Of a stretch of DNA of 64,000 bases, positions 51,731 through 62,556 are shown one piece after another. The stretch's first letter is position 1. Each line of letters begins with the position of its first letter. The DNA comes from Limnoperna fortunei. Lineage: Eukaryota; Mollusca; Bivalvia; Mytilida; Modiolidae. Location of the stretch: contig OX104112.1 in the NCBI GenBank assembly GCA_944474755.1, forward strand, positions 50,418,774-50,482,773, in the 5' to 3' direction. Made by a program: the position numbers and the translations under genes. Below the pieces are notes generated by a model. That model saw only the letters and a program-made list of their open reading frames with translations, was not told the origin of the DNA and made no database searches.

Positions 51731-54442
51731 CTGCAATGTAATTAAATATATAACGAGAAGTAAAGAAAAGGTGAGGCTCTGCCGAGCCTTTTTTCTGTTT
51801 GTTCCGAGTCTATAGATTGTTTTTATGTCAAGTTAATACACTAATATTATGTTTATCCTGCAATCTAGTGTACGATATTTACACACATGGTCCTTAATTT
51901 TGTAATTTCTATTTATTTTTAAGCGATCTTAAAAATTAGAACTCATATCAGGCATCTACACATTACGCAATAAATAAATTACTTGTAAGTGCGTTGAAAG
52001 CGACAAGAATTATGACGTCAGAATTTTGTGATAATCGGTCACTAGTTCAGTAGTTGTTAATCACAAGCAAATATATACTCAACGCATTTAAGCTGCTTTA
52101 ATAGGACGATTGCAGGACAAAATAATAATAAACATATGTTTTATTCATTTAATTTAAAAAAAGAATAAAATAACTCTTTTTTAAAGTCTAGCTTCCATCC
52201 AAATATAAATTTAAGTAGGACAACATTTTTTAGCAACGATCACATTCCGACATAATCAAATTTCTCCCCCATGGTGTTCTGATATTTAACATTTTAGTCT
52301 CTCAAACGATAAAAAAAAACCAAATAAGGTGATCTATTGATAACAGATACTTTCCCTGGCCAGTACACAATTTCACAATTTTGACACAATTCAGAACTAA
52401 AACTGGGGGATTAGCCGAAACTCGTAGTCTACCTCTATTTACAAGTACTAGTCATAATATGAATATAGGCCTAAATGCGAGCATTACACATTTTGTGGAT
52501 TTATGACGTTACTTTCGCGCACCCAAGCAGTGCCTCTGCATTCCGGCGGGCACGTATCGTCTTTTTATAATGTGTTGGTTACGTGTCATGAATGTCATGC
52601 GATTGTCAATTTTTAAATCGAACGTTTCAGGACTTTCAGAGATTGCAAAAAATTTTGTCTGAAATTTTTGTTGTTTTTTTTAACAGAACACCTAATTTTA
52701 TATGCATGAACAATTTATTTTGAAGTATACATTTAAATTAATTTATGTGCTCTTCTTCAATATCAAAATAAAGGGGGGGGGGGGGGCGGGGAGGGCGGGT
52801 AACTAAGGGTATTTTAGGTACAGGTGTGCGGAGAGAGAAAACCCATCCTATTCATATATTTACGGGCGTTATAAAATGGGACCTAATCATACACTGAAAT
52901 TAAAACCCGACCTATTCATATATTTTAATTGATTGTACAGGGCCGTAGGAACGTCCTCGACTTTGGGGGCAGAAACTTGAGGGCCAAAGGCCCCATTTGG
53001 GAGCGCACACAAGCAAGCGCGAAAATTCGGGGGGGGGGGGTCCGGGGGACCTCCCCGTGAAAATTTTAAAACTTAGAATGTTTTAGACGATTTCCTGTCA
53101 TCTGAGAGTAGATCCACACTTCTGCCAACAATGCTTATTTCATCAGTTTCTACTGCATTTTAATGGGCCAGATACACTCAAATCTGTGTCCCCTCAAAAT
53201 AGCTGGTTTTGATGAAGTTACCTATTTTGTTTAATTAAGACACTCAATTTTTTATTTTTGAAAAGCCAAATATTTTGGGGGGGGGGGGGGCAGCTGCCCC
53301 CTTGCCCCCCCTGTTCCTACGCGCCTGTTGTACATCCACATAGACACAACAGTCTATTCACTACCAACGTGGGGCATTGATATATTTAGATAATTTACAC
53401 CTTCCCAATGATACATCTTTCAATGAAAAGAGCTACCTTTTCATATATTTTGGAACGGTTAAAAAAAGACCCTTTTGGGCCTCACATCCGTATCGCCAGA
53501 AATATATCAAGTTACCCCCACCCCCCTACTTGTTCAATATTTTGTCCGGATAGCTAAGCATTTGAAATGGGTTTGTTCGAATGGATCACCTAACTTTTTT
53601 TATACACGTATTTACAGTTTAGCTCGCATAAGCGATGCTCGCTTTTTCACAGTCTACAACTAGTGGCGTACATGAGCCTGAATTTTTCACCTGAACTTAA
53701 TTTTTAATCAAAGACCAAAATGAATTTGCAATCATTTACATCGTTAAATCAGAAATTTGGAAACCAATGGGAAAACGAACTATTTACTAGTATAACATAG
53801 ACTATTGTAAATCGAATCAGGTTATATGAGTATATTTGGCGTTTCATCGACATCTTTGGAAGAGTAAATTCCAGTTAACATTACTTCCAAGTTTGGTCAA
53901 AACTGGCTTATTAGTTTCTGAGAAGGTTGTTAATATGCAAAATATTGGAGCATATGTCGCCATTTTGGAAGCAAGCCTCCTTCACAGTTGGTAGAGTGGC
54001 AGCTAAAAACCTTCATACATATTTTATTCCAGAGAAGGAAAGTTTACAACAGACGACGACGGATGGAATTGTCTCACATAAACATGTCAAAGAAACCGTG
54101 CGACATTTAACATTAAAAAATGTTTGCTACATCTCCTTGACCACTCATTTATTCACCAGTTTTAAAAGTTAAGATTACCCCTTTTTAACTTTTAATTTCT
54201 AATATAATGAATGCAAACGTATTATAATTTACCTAATATTATCATTCATTTTTTAATATTTTGCCCAACTTTTAAAATTAGTTCATATTTGAAGATAATG
54301 GGGAAAAATTATTTAATATGTTGCCAAAATTGACTTAAGCAAATGTGTTACTGAATGAATCTGGTAACCAATTGCTCTTTACGAATTAGCACTTCAGTTC
54401 ATCACTTTTATTTTTTTTATAAAACTAAAAAAAAAATCTAAC
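51731..54442 (-). other. 2.7-kb transposase intron, partly inserted sequence
   Basis: Donor at 54442 and acceptor at 51731 are set by the in-frame join. Besides the 390-base TIR element it holds poly-G at 52772-52788. A segment near 53880-54060 ('agtttggtcaaaactggctt', 'acagacgacgacggatgga') resembles the 'agctcacctgg' class of molluscan repeats. I see no separate gene. Confidence 0.55.
52938..53327. mobile_element. 390-bp TIR element with poly-G tracts, inside the transposase intron
   Basis: The ends 'cagggccgtaggaac' and 'gttcctacgcgcctg' are inverted copies, and both flanks carry TTGTA (52933-52937, 53328-53332), a possible 5-bp target duplication. The interior has runs of G near 53030 and 53277 and 'ccccatttgggagcgca'. 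hAT-like ends are suggested by the CAG start, but the duplication is not the usual 8 bp. No open frame. Confidence 0.6.
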
Positions 54443-54981
54443 CTTTGTTCCTTCTTGACGCAAAATCTGACGCAGCATCCCCTCGCCACATCTTGGAAAC
54501 TCCGTGATTATCTTTTTAACTTTCTGATCTAAGGCATCATCTTCAATGTCATCAAACTGATACTTGCTAAGGTTATAAAGTCTTAATTTTCTGTATACAG
54601 TACTTTCTGATACCGATAATATATTGCTGATATCGAAGACAGTGAAATTCGACTCAATAAGACTCCAAGAACATCTTTTGGAATGTCATAATTGTGATTT
54701 ATTCCCCTCATCTGTTGATCTCTACCTAATGTTATACAGTTAATTCTCAACTTCATCATTTCCGACCTATCCTTTACACCTAAGCACTCCATCTGGTACA
54801 CTGACAATTTTTCGATTGCAAAGACATCAACACACCTCTCCATATCTATCCTTTTCAAAATAGTGGCCATTTCGATACTTAAGCTACGTTAGTCGAAATG
54901 GAATTTTATCCTGTTCCAGGTAGAGTTGTTTGCAAACACAAAATAATCAACATATATAGATTTAACAATACAACGTATATT

Positions 54982-55583
54982 AAAAACCACCAAACGTAAA
55001 GATAAAACCATCACACGTAAAGATAAAACTACCAAACGTAAATAGGAAACTACCGAACGTAACGATGAAACCACCAAATGTAAAGATAACACCACCAAAC
55101 ATAAATAAAAAACCACCACACGTAAAGATAAAACCACCAAACGTAAATAAGAAACAACCAAACGTAAAGATAAAACAACCAAACGTAAATAAGAAACCAC
55201 CACACGTAAATAAGAAACCACCACACGTAAAGATAAAACCACTAAACGTCAATAAAAAACCACCACACGTAAAGATAAAACCACCACACGTAAAGATAAA
55301 ACCACCAAACGTAAATAAAAAACCACCAAACGTAAATAAGAAACCACCACACGTAAAGATAAAACCACTAAACGTTAATAAGAAACCACCAAACGTGAAT
55401 AAGAAACCACCACACGTAAATAAGAATCCACCACACGTAAAGATAAAACCACTAAACGTAAATAAGAAACCACCAAACGTAAAGATAAAACCACCAAACG
55501 TAAAGATAATACCACCAAACGTAAAGATAAAACCACTTAACGTAAATAAAACACATCACATAAGACACTTTTGGCTTTCCATA
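54982..55583 (-). repeat. right terminal inverted repeat: 21-bp array
   Basis: About 27 units of 21 bases (54982-55546), the reverse complement of those at 46021-46555 ('cgtaaagataaaaccaccaaa' form), followed by the unique end to 55583. The unit order differs from the left array, so the two ends have been reshuffled since insertion or differed beforehand. Confidence 0.93.
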
Positions 55584-55589
55584 TGATTG
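55584..55589. repeat. 6-bp target-site duplication, right copy
   Basis: TGATTG follows the terminus 'ggctttccata' and matches 45978-45983. Confidence 0.85.
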
Positions 55590-56059
55590 CATGAACATAG
55601 CATGTTTTGTGTTATTGCAGTCATGTGGAGTTTCTCTTTAGAAACATGCGCAGTTTAAAACATATTTCTGTACGATTCATAGTGCTACTGTTCATATAAT
55701 TATCAGTGTCAATCAAAATTGTTTACAGTGTAGAAATCAATTATTCGAAATAACAATGACTATTAAATTCTATTGGTTATGAAGCGTCGCGTTTATCTAT
55801 TCAACGTATTGTCCTATGAAACGACAGCAAACAATGGGAGCACGTGTATGATTTATTTCTGACTAGATTGCGTAAAATATCTCATACTTATATCAGCTAT
55901 GTAGTTATTTCAGGTAACAAACATTATTAGTTTTATCATTAAAAATTTAGTTCTCGTTTTTTTTTAAATTCTTTTGGTTGACAATTGTTTCGGGCTATAA
56001 CCAATCATTGCGTCTTCCTCGGAAATGTGTGTAGACAATATACTGTAATAATATAGCAT

Positions 56060-58733
56060 TCCTAAATGTGTGTGGTATTAAATCCAAACTCATAAACCCT
56101 GATTTTGATTCATTTATCTCAAGATATGATATACTAATTTTTGCTGAAACAAAAACTGATGAATATGATGAATTAAAACTGCCGAATGAATTTACATAAT
56201 TATTTTGCAATATAGGAAAAAGTGTTGAAAAATCAGGCGGAATTATTGTTGCATCTAAGAAATCTTTGGCAAAATATCTAAATTTTTTTAAATCCGATTC
56301 AGAATACGTTCAGTGGTTTGAATTACTTTTAGATAATTCGGTCCAAAACACATGTAATTCAAGCACACAGCACAATACTTTTAGGCTGTATCTATATCCC
56401 ACCCGAGTCCTCCAAATATTCATCTGAAGATGCTTTACAGAAGTAGAAGATGAAATGGTACATTTTTCAAGTAAATGTAATACTAATAATATTGCACTGG
56501 GGGGTGATTTTAATTCAAAAATAAGTTATATCAGTGATATCGTTGAAATAGATGAAGACCTCTATGAAATCCTAGATATTATAAATACTGAAGATTTATT
56601 GAATGAGAATATGTTACCTCACAACACACTGATAGAAAAGGGTATACCCAGTGAGGACAAATCTTGTGTAAATAAATATGGTGCAAAACTGATCGAATTA
56701 TGTAAACGATGTTCTTTATATATATTGCCAATGGTAGATTGTATAAAGATAAGTTTAGAGGCAAACTTACATGTAAAGATAAAAGCTTGGTAGACTACTT
56801 AATCCTGTCATCAAATATGTTTGATATTGTGTCTGAATTTGATATTGTTGTATATAATCCTTTTTTTCTGATTTTTACATTGTCAACTGCATTTTCAATT
56901 AAATATTCCAATAATCAATACATCACAACAAAACGTAAACAATAACAAAGGTACGACTAACGTGAAATGGAACACAAACAAAGCAGACGACTTTACACGT
57001 GCTCTAGGCGACAATCACAACACTGCTGCTCTTAATGAGGTTAATTTTAAACTCGAGAATATAAATATACAATCAGTCTCTCCTGAGCAAGTATATGATT
57101 TAGTAAATGAACTAGGGAATGCACTGTTAAATACTGCATACTCGGTATTCGGACAAGACAAAATGAGGTACTCAAATGTGTACATAGATCTAACAAACCA
57201 TGGTTTAATAAGTCTTGCAAATATAAGCGGGATGAGTTCCACCTGGCACGGCAAAAATACACAAAATTTTAAAACAGAACAGAACAAAATATCGATGAAC
57301 AAGACGCCAAGGAATATAGACACATTTTACAAACAAACTACAATAAATATCAAGAAAATTGTTCAAATGAGCCGAGAACTTTATCAAAATCAAATACAAA
57401 TGGGTTCTGGAAAACATTACACAAATATACAAACAATCGAAACAAAAATACACACATCGATATGAACATTTTTATGAGTATTTAAAAACTTTAAATGCAG
57501 GTGATAGAGACGAAGCACCTGATCATATTGATATTAATGTTGATGACGTTTGTAATAATCCTCTGTATGATGAAATTGAATGGGTATATTAGTGAACTAG
57601 AAATTGTAGAAACAATTGTAGAGCTTAAAAATAATAAAGCTCCAGGTACTGATAACATTTTGAACGAGTACTTAAAATACTCAACTACATTTCCAGCAAA
57701 ATCTTTATTCTTCAACACAATGCGTTAAATTTCTAACGACTTTAATTTAGCTTGAATGGGTATATTAGTGAACTAGAAATTGTAGAAGCAATTGTAGAGC
57801 TTAAAAATAATAAAGCTCCAGGTACTGATAACATTTTGAACGAGTACTTAAAATACTCAACTCCATTTTTAATCTCTGTATACTGTAAATTATTTAATGT
57901 AGTTTTAGATACAGGAGTTGTACCAGAAAGTTGGACAAGTGGTATTATAAGACCGATATTCAAAAAAAAAGGTAGTCCAACTAACCCAGACAACTTTAGA
58001 GCAATTACCCTCATAAGTTATCTGAGTAAACTATTTACATCTATTTTAAATACAAGATTAAATACATGTAACTTGTCAACAGAGTTTTCTCTTATGTCTG
58101 AGAACCAAGCAGGATTTCAGAGAGGCTACTCAACTGTTGATAATATATTTGTACTACATGTTTTAATAGAATTATATTTTCATTTGGTAAAAAAATATTT
58201 TGTACTTTCGTAGATTTTAGAAAAGCGTTCTACACGATTTGGCGAGCGGGCCTGTGGGAAAAATTGCAAAATTGTGAAATTAAAGGAAATTGTTTTAAAT
58301 TAATTTACAATATGTACAAAGGCATTAAATCTTGTATTAAGTGTAACGATAACCAGTCCGACTTTTTTCCTTGCCTAACAGGTGTATGACAAGGAGAAAA
58401 TTTATCTCCATTTCTTTTCTCTGTATTTTTGAATGATTTAGAAGAATATATTTGCAATCTAAACGGAACGCCTATGGACATTATTAAAGAAAAACTTGAA
58501 AATCCACATATTTTTTACAAACTATTTTGTAATCCTTTATGCCGACGATCCTGTGATTTTGGCAGAAACAGAAAAGGGTATGCAAGATGCTCTTAATATA
58601 TTTCAATCATATTGTGAACTTTGGAAATTACAAGTGAATGTAAATAAAACAAAGGTTATGATATTTTGTAAAAGAAAGGCAAGACATAAATATAAATTTA
58701 CATTTCAAGATGCGGAATTAGAGATTGTTTAGA
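56060..58733 (+). pseudogene. decayed non-LTR retrotransposon (endonuclease + reverse transcriptase)
   Basis: From about 56060 an APE-type endonuclease reads NVCGIKSKL, then FAETKTD with the catalytic glutamate, and GDFNSK at about 56503-56520. There is a stop near 56200 and frame changes after it. The reverse transcriptase follows: NNKAPGTDNILNEYL (57800s), FRAITLISYLSKLF, NQAGFQRGYSTVDN, then a frame change near 58190-58210 into FVDFRKAF. An in-frame TGA replaces the arginine codon before QGENLSPFLFSVFLNDLE, and after another shift YADD appears at 58538-58549, followed by P where T is usual. The frame ends at 58731-58733. The order EN-RT and the motifs fit the CR1/L2/Jockey-like LINE group. 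It copied itself by target-primed reverse transcription; this copy is dead. Confidence 0.88.
57576..57866 (+). repeat. 115-bp direct duplication inside the LINE
   Basis: The segment starting 'ttgaatgggtatattagtg' and coding for the KAPGTDN motif occurs at 57576-57690 and 57752-57866, almost unchanged. The 61 bases between include 'tccagcaaaatctttattc', which is not reverse-transcriptase-like. It could be a small insertion with duplication, or a junction of two element copies. Confidence 0.88.
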
Positions 58734-60163
58734 TGTGGTCAGTTCCATTGTACAATATAATTTATAGTCAAGCTTTTTTTTAAAAAACGTAACTAAATAA
58801 TTGCACATAGTGCACAGTCTGTTCCCAATATTTATCTAATTATAAATGCTTGGGGGAGTTTTTTACGTCCTACACCGACAACTGAATGCCCTTGGTCGGA
58901 CGGTATGTATAAATGCGTGTTTGAGTTATATTTATAGCACTCTCTAACGGTGCGGTCGTTACAAATGACTAATCAAATGAAAAGCTGATATTCGAAGCTC
59001 GTGCTGTCACTTTGCAGTGAAAATCTAAATAAAATTTGACATAATTAAGGCGGAGCTTTTCTGAACATAATTGGTTCTTTGTAGTTAGTTTATGTATGGC
59101 TGTTTAACCTTGCGTTTTTAACAAGGCATACCCGTGGCCATTCATGCAATATTATAGATTTAAGTGTTTTAATTTAAAGCATAAAAACTCGACGTCTCTT
59201 GTTTATTCTTAGAAAAAGATCAAAGGCTTCATGTACTATCCCTTTTGTTGCACAAATATATAAAATCAGACGATGGTTCTAATGCATTTAATGCAACCAT
59301 AAGCGATTAATAATGACATAATAATATACATGATATAAGAAGTCAATAATTAAGTGTTGTGAAATATATTATTTTCTGATAATTGAATGACTATGGACAA
59401 AGTTGTATATTCAACATCTCATTACTATGGTTTTTGTTACTCATTTAGATTAATGTCTCCTGTGTGCAGTTTTTTTTCAAAAGCTGGAAAAAGCATCCCT
59501 ATAAACTATTGCAGTAAACTAAATATATATTGATATCTAACAAATTCAAGATGTGTAAGTGCATTTTGAGACAAGGCACATATCTTTCAGGCTGATTAAT
59601 TGAATAATTGTTTGATTGATTTTGGGTTTTTTCCGGTTTTGTTTTGGAGCGATATTTAATTTGATTGATGTGCAAACACTAAAGCTCGTGTAATCAGAAT
59701 TGTACCAGCAAACTAGAAAAGCTGATACGAGTTCTCTATCCGCACTTGGTGACGGTCCGCGGGGGGGAGGGGGGGGGGTCAGTGTCGATAGGTAGATATA
59801 CTGACCATGACTTGATGCAGATTTTAGATATGCTATTCTTTAACTTTCAAACTATATGTATTGACCGTGTCACGTTTCGTAATACTTTGGACGGGTTTTA
59901 ACTATCATGTATTCTTTATTTAAACTGAAACCGGCATACAGGTACATGTTACCGCATTTATGTAATTGCAGGACGCCCGTACAAGATATCATTTTTTTTT
60001 GGACAAGAGTACTTGCTGAAATCACACAAATTGAGAAACACTTCATTATAGGTTACGCAAAACAATGTATTTGCGACTTTTAATAATGTGATAAAAGGTA
60101 CAAATGTAACACGTATTAAAACTAAATAAAGATCATTCATAGATTTGTTTTGCTTGGGATTTC
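58734..60163. other. no gene seen
   Basis: A G-run (59761-59779) interrupts otherwise A+T-rich sequence. No open frame with recognisable content on either strand. Confidence 0.5.
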
Positions 60164-60328
60164 ACGCCACGTTCTTTAGCAATTATCAGCTATATCATGG
60201 GTTCCAGTTTAAATTAAGCTAGTGTACACAGTATAAATCTCGGACCTCGAGCACACCCCACAAGGTGTCTGTGTGACAAGGCACGTGGGCAAAAAAAGAT
60301 GACTAAATACCTTAACCACTCGGCAAGA
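60164..60328 (-). repeat. diverged SINE copy
   Basis: 'cgccacgttctttagcaatt', 'atcagctatatcatggg' and 'accttaaccactcggcaag' keep the family order; the middle is changed. Minus orientation. Confidence 0.65.
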
Positions 60329-60366
60329 GTTCCTGAGAACTGAATAAAAGGCAAATGTGTGTTTAA

Positions 60367-60900
60367 TGATTGATTGATTGATTGATTTATGTTTAACGTC
60401 CAGCAAGCAATATTCCAGCTATATTCAGGACGTGAACAATTTTATAAATTGATAAGATTGAGCAATTAGAAAGAAATCAGAGACCCTTCTGTCCAAATGT
60501 AGTAAAACTGTAATCTCACACAATAGTATGAGGATATATACACATAAAACTAACGTGATTAAAATAATAAAATATGAAATAACAGCATAGTTATGATACA
60601 AGATTATATTTTATTATACAAATTAATTTCTTTTAAGAACTGTAGAATTTTGTCGCCAGCGACAGTTGTAAACAAATTAAAGTAAGAATCCACAGTATAA
60701 AAACGTTCCCGAATGTGGGCCACGTCCACACAGTCCATCAAGACATGCCTGATTGTGTATGGATAGTTGCATGGCACACACTCGGGTCGTTGATCGTTAT
60801 TAAAAATATAACTCTGAGTCGTCCTGGTATGACCAAGACGACACCTGGTTAAAACAACTTGGTCTCGACTGTGTTTAATGCCAGTGCATGAAAACATAAA
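60367..60900 (-). pseudogene. LINE 3' end: C-terminal coding fragment, UTR and (TGAT)n tail
   Basis: The minus-strand frame 60897-60604 (97 codons) reads CRLGHTRTTQSYIFN, then PECVPC and TIRHVLMDC. This is the C-terminal zinc-finger-like region that follows RNase H in Jockey/I-type LINEs. Its stop is followed by about 200 bases and a TGAT microsatellite (60367-60387 on the plus strand), the element's 3' tail. It is opposite in strand to the LINE at 56060-58733, so it is a separate 5'-truncated insertion. The tail matches 9217-9290. Confidence 0.8.
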
Positions 60901-61126
60901 AAAAAAATACTAGACGTAAAATCGCCATATAGTCTTTATGATTTAAGTTCAATCGTACTTATACAGAAAAATAATAATTGTTACACTTTCATTTTCAGAT
61001 AATCTTAAAAGCCAAGACTTAATTTCCTTTGCGGAAATTTTTGAATCATTTTTAGTAGACAGTATAGTTCAACTGAGGTGAGACGTCGAAAAAGTTTTGG
61101 AAACAGCATGGTATTTAAATTTTAAG

Positions 61127-62556
61127 ATGAACTTATTCAGTTGCACATTGGTGACTTTTGTTCGGCTTTTACACGGTAAGAATAATAATGCATTTTTAAA
61201 CAGTTAAATCGCCCAGTTTTAAGTGCTTAAACTAATTAAACATTATAGTATATATGTATTAACCAGAAAGTTTTATGGTGGCATGAACTTTTACTTTGTG
61301 CTTTTCCGGTTTTTGAGAGGTTAATTAATTCTTTATAAAAAAAATAATTTTTTTATTAATCGCTATAAAATGAGTAATCGAAACGTATTTCTGGTAAACC
61401 CATGTTTGCGTGACATTTTCGAACGCCAAGAGAGTGATTTCACTATAATTTAATGAAATAAAGAATTTAATATTCACTCATACATCACTACCGGTATTTT
61501 AAGAGTTCCCTTACTCTATCGATATTTTGGAGAGTATAATTGTTGATCACATACACATTTTTAAAACACCTCTCACATTTTGTATGTCCTGTATAAGTTT
61601 TCTGGTTACAAGTAAAAACAGTGATAGGGTTTTTAAGTAGAGGATACATGTACAATAAAACAATTTATGAATATTTTCAATTTCTGCAATTTTTTAGTTA
61701 TATCATGGCGTCCAGTTTTTTTTTGGGGGGGGGGAGGAAACCGGAGAACCTGGAGAAGACCCCCGATTTTCAGTAGATAACTATGAATCCTTGTCAATTA
61801 AGATTAGAGTCGAGCGCACCCTGTCCACAGTGAGACTCGAACCAGCAATTCCAGTGTTAATGGACCACTTGATCAATAGTCGAATTACCTTAATCACTCG
61901 ACCACATAGGACCCTCGCATATTTTGTCAACTTACTTACTTAACATTAGTATGTTGAAATTACTGTGTCAGCATTTAAGCTACGTATTAAGGTCCAAAAA
62001 TGATATTTAAGTTACACAATGAACATATTTTGTTTTGCGGAGCGCTTTGTAAAAGATTTTTTTATTTAAATTGTGCAAAATCTACATGTACTCCTTCAAG
62101 TAGTGATTTTTTTCCTTTGTATTAGTAAACAGGAAATATTTTGTAAAATCCTCTTTTCACTTATAAACACACTTATATTGCATGTTTAATTTGTTTTACA
62201 TCAATATTTCACCATGGGATTTTCAGCATTCTTGGTTTGGTTCCATTCTACTCATTATACTGCACACAGCTCTACTTTGACATCTTCAAACCTTTTGAGT
62301 ATTGTCGGATCAAATGTGACCCTGACCTGTCCAGGCAACACAACCAACAACACATACGCATGGACACGTGATGGAATTACAATATTCGATAATCTGAAAT
62401 TAAATACAGATATGTTTGCTTCCCAGAAGTACCAATTAACCACAAATGTCAGTGCTCGACATATTCAAATATCTAATGTTACCAAGACTGATGATGGCCA
62501 ATACTGTTGTGATTCAATAGCAGTAAAGAAATATTGCAGTCACTTACGTGTTGTTG
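61127..62556 (+). CDS. Ig-domain receptor-like gene, 5' part (signal exon + V-like exon)
   Basis: Exon 1 (61127-61175) encodes a short hydrophobic leader (MNLFSCTLVTFVRLLH) ending in phase 1 at a GTAAGA donor. Exon 2 (62227-62556; acceptor TTTTCAG, donor GTAATT) is 330 bases, phase 1-1, and encodes one Ig V-like domain. It has C51 in VTLTC, W62 in YAWTRDG, and DDGQYCC (105-111) with C110 or C111 as the F-strand cysteine, plus C120. There are several N-glycosylation sequons (NVT, NTT, NVS). Alternatively translation could start at ATG 62214 in the same frame without exon 1. No membrane exon is found before 64000, so the gene continues beyond the window or is broken. The architecture parallels the Ig gene at 41412-37880. 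Ligand and role are unknown. Confidence 0.65.
61686..61910 (-). repeat. SINE copy in the intron of the second Ig gene
   Basis: 'tttttagttatatcatggcg', 'aggaaaccggagaacctgg', 'ctgtccacagtgagactcg' and 'taatcactcgaccac' give the complete family order on the minus strand. A poly-T/poly-G stretch follows 'tccag'. Confidence 0.85.

Larger units (their letters stand above)
50842..54870 (-). pseudogene. degenerate DDE (integrase-type) transposase
   Basis: Reads from ATG 54870 inward from the right TIR. Exon 1 (54870-54443) encodes an N-terminal region, then an HTH-like segment (FTVFDISNILSVSESTVYR) and FPRCGEGMLRQILRQEGTK. A GT-AG intron (54442-51731) joins in frame to VPRHRLRESLYRLDEVG. Exon 2 holds the catalytic core: D in HIDTNH (about 51604-51602), D in RSDKG (about 51433-51431) and E in QRIER (about 51328-51326), with 34 residues between the second D and E. 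A C-terminal domain containing KLNIWKKAWNTHRIRT follows, ending at 50842. Frame is lost three times: near 54655-54662, 51320-51324 and 51246-51252. DDE enzymes of this fold cut and join element ends. This copy should be inactive, though each breakpoint is a single small indel. Confidence 0.85.
45984..55583. mobile_element. 9,600-bp DNA transposon with tandem-repeat inverted termini
   Basis: The outermost bases are inverted copies: 'tatggaaagccaaaactgtc' on the left, and on the right the complement of 'tatggaaagccaaaagtgtc'. Both are followed by 'ttatgtgatgtgttttattt' and a 21-base tandem array. Flanking TGATTG duplications show a transposition event. The element encodes a degenerate DDE transposase reading inward from the right end (54870 to 50842). 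Interior insertions and duplications (46953-48316, 49072-49795, 52938-53327) account for part of its length. A 6-bp duplication plus an integrase-type DDE enzyme recalls the eukaryotic IS3-like (IS3EU) group; that label is tentative. Terminal arrays of short tandem repeats recall foldback (FB/Galileo) elements. Confidence 0.85.

Noticed and set aside
53927..54172. 81-codon plus-strand frame inside the transposase intron
   Set aside because: The sequence resembles the 'agctcacctgg' class of dispersed repeats ('gtttggtcaaaactggctta', 'gacgacgacgga').
56962..57465. Separate gene of 167 codons
   Set aside because: It is the segment between the endonuclease and reverse transcriptase of the decayed LINE, in the same orientation, with typical lysine/asparagine-rich linker content.
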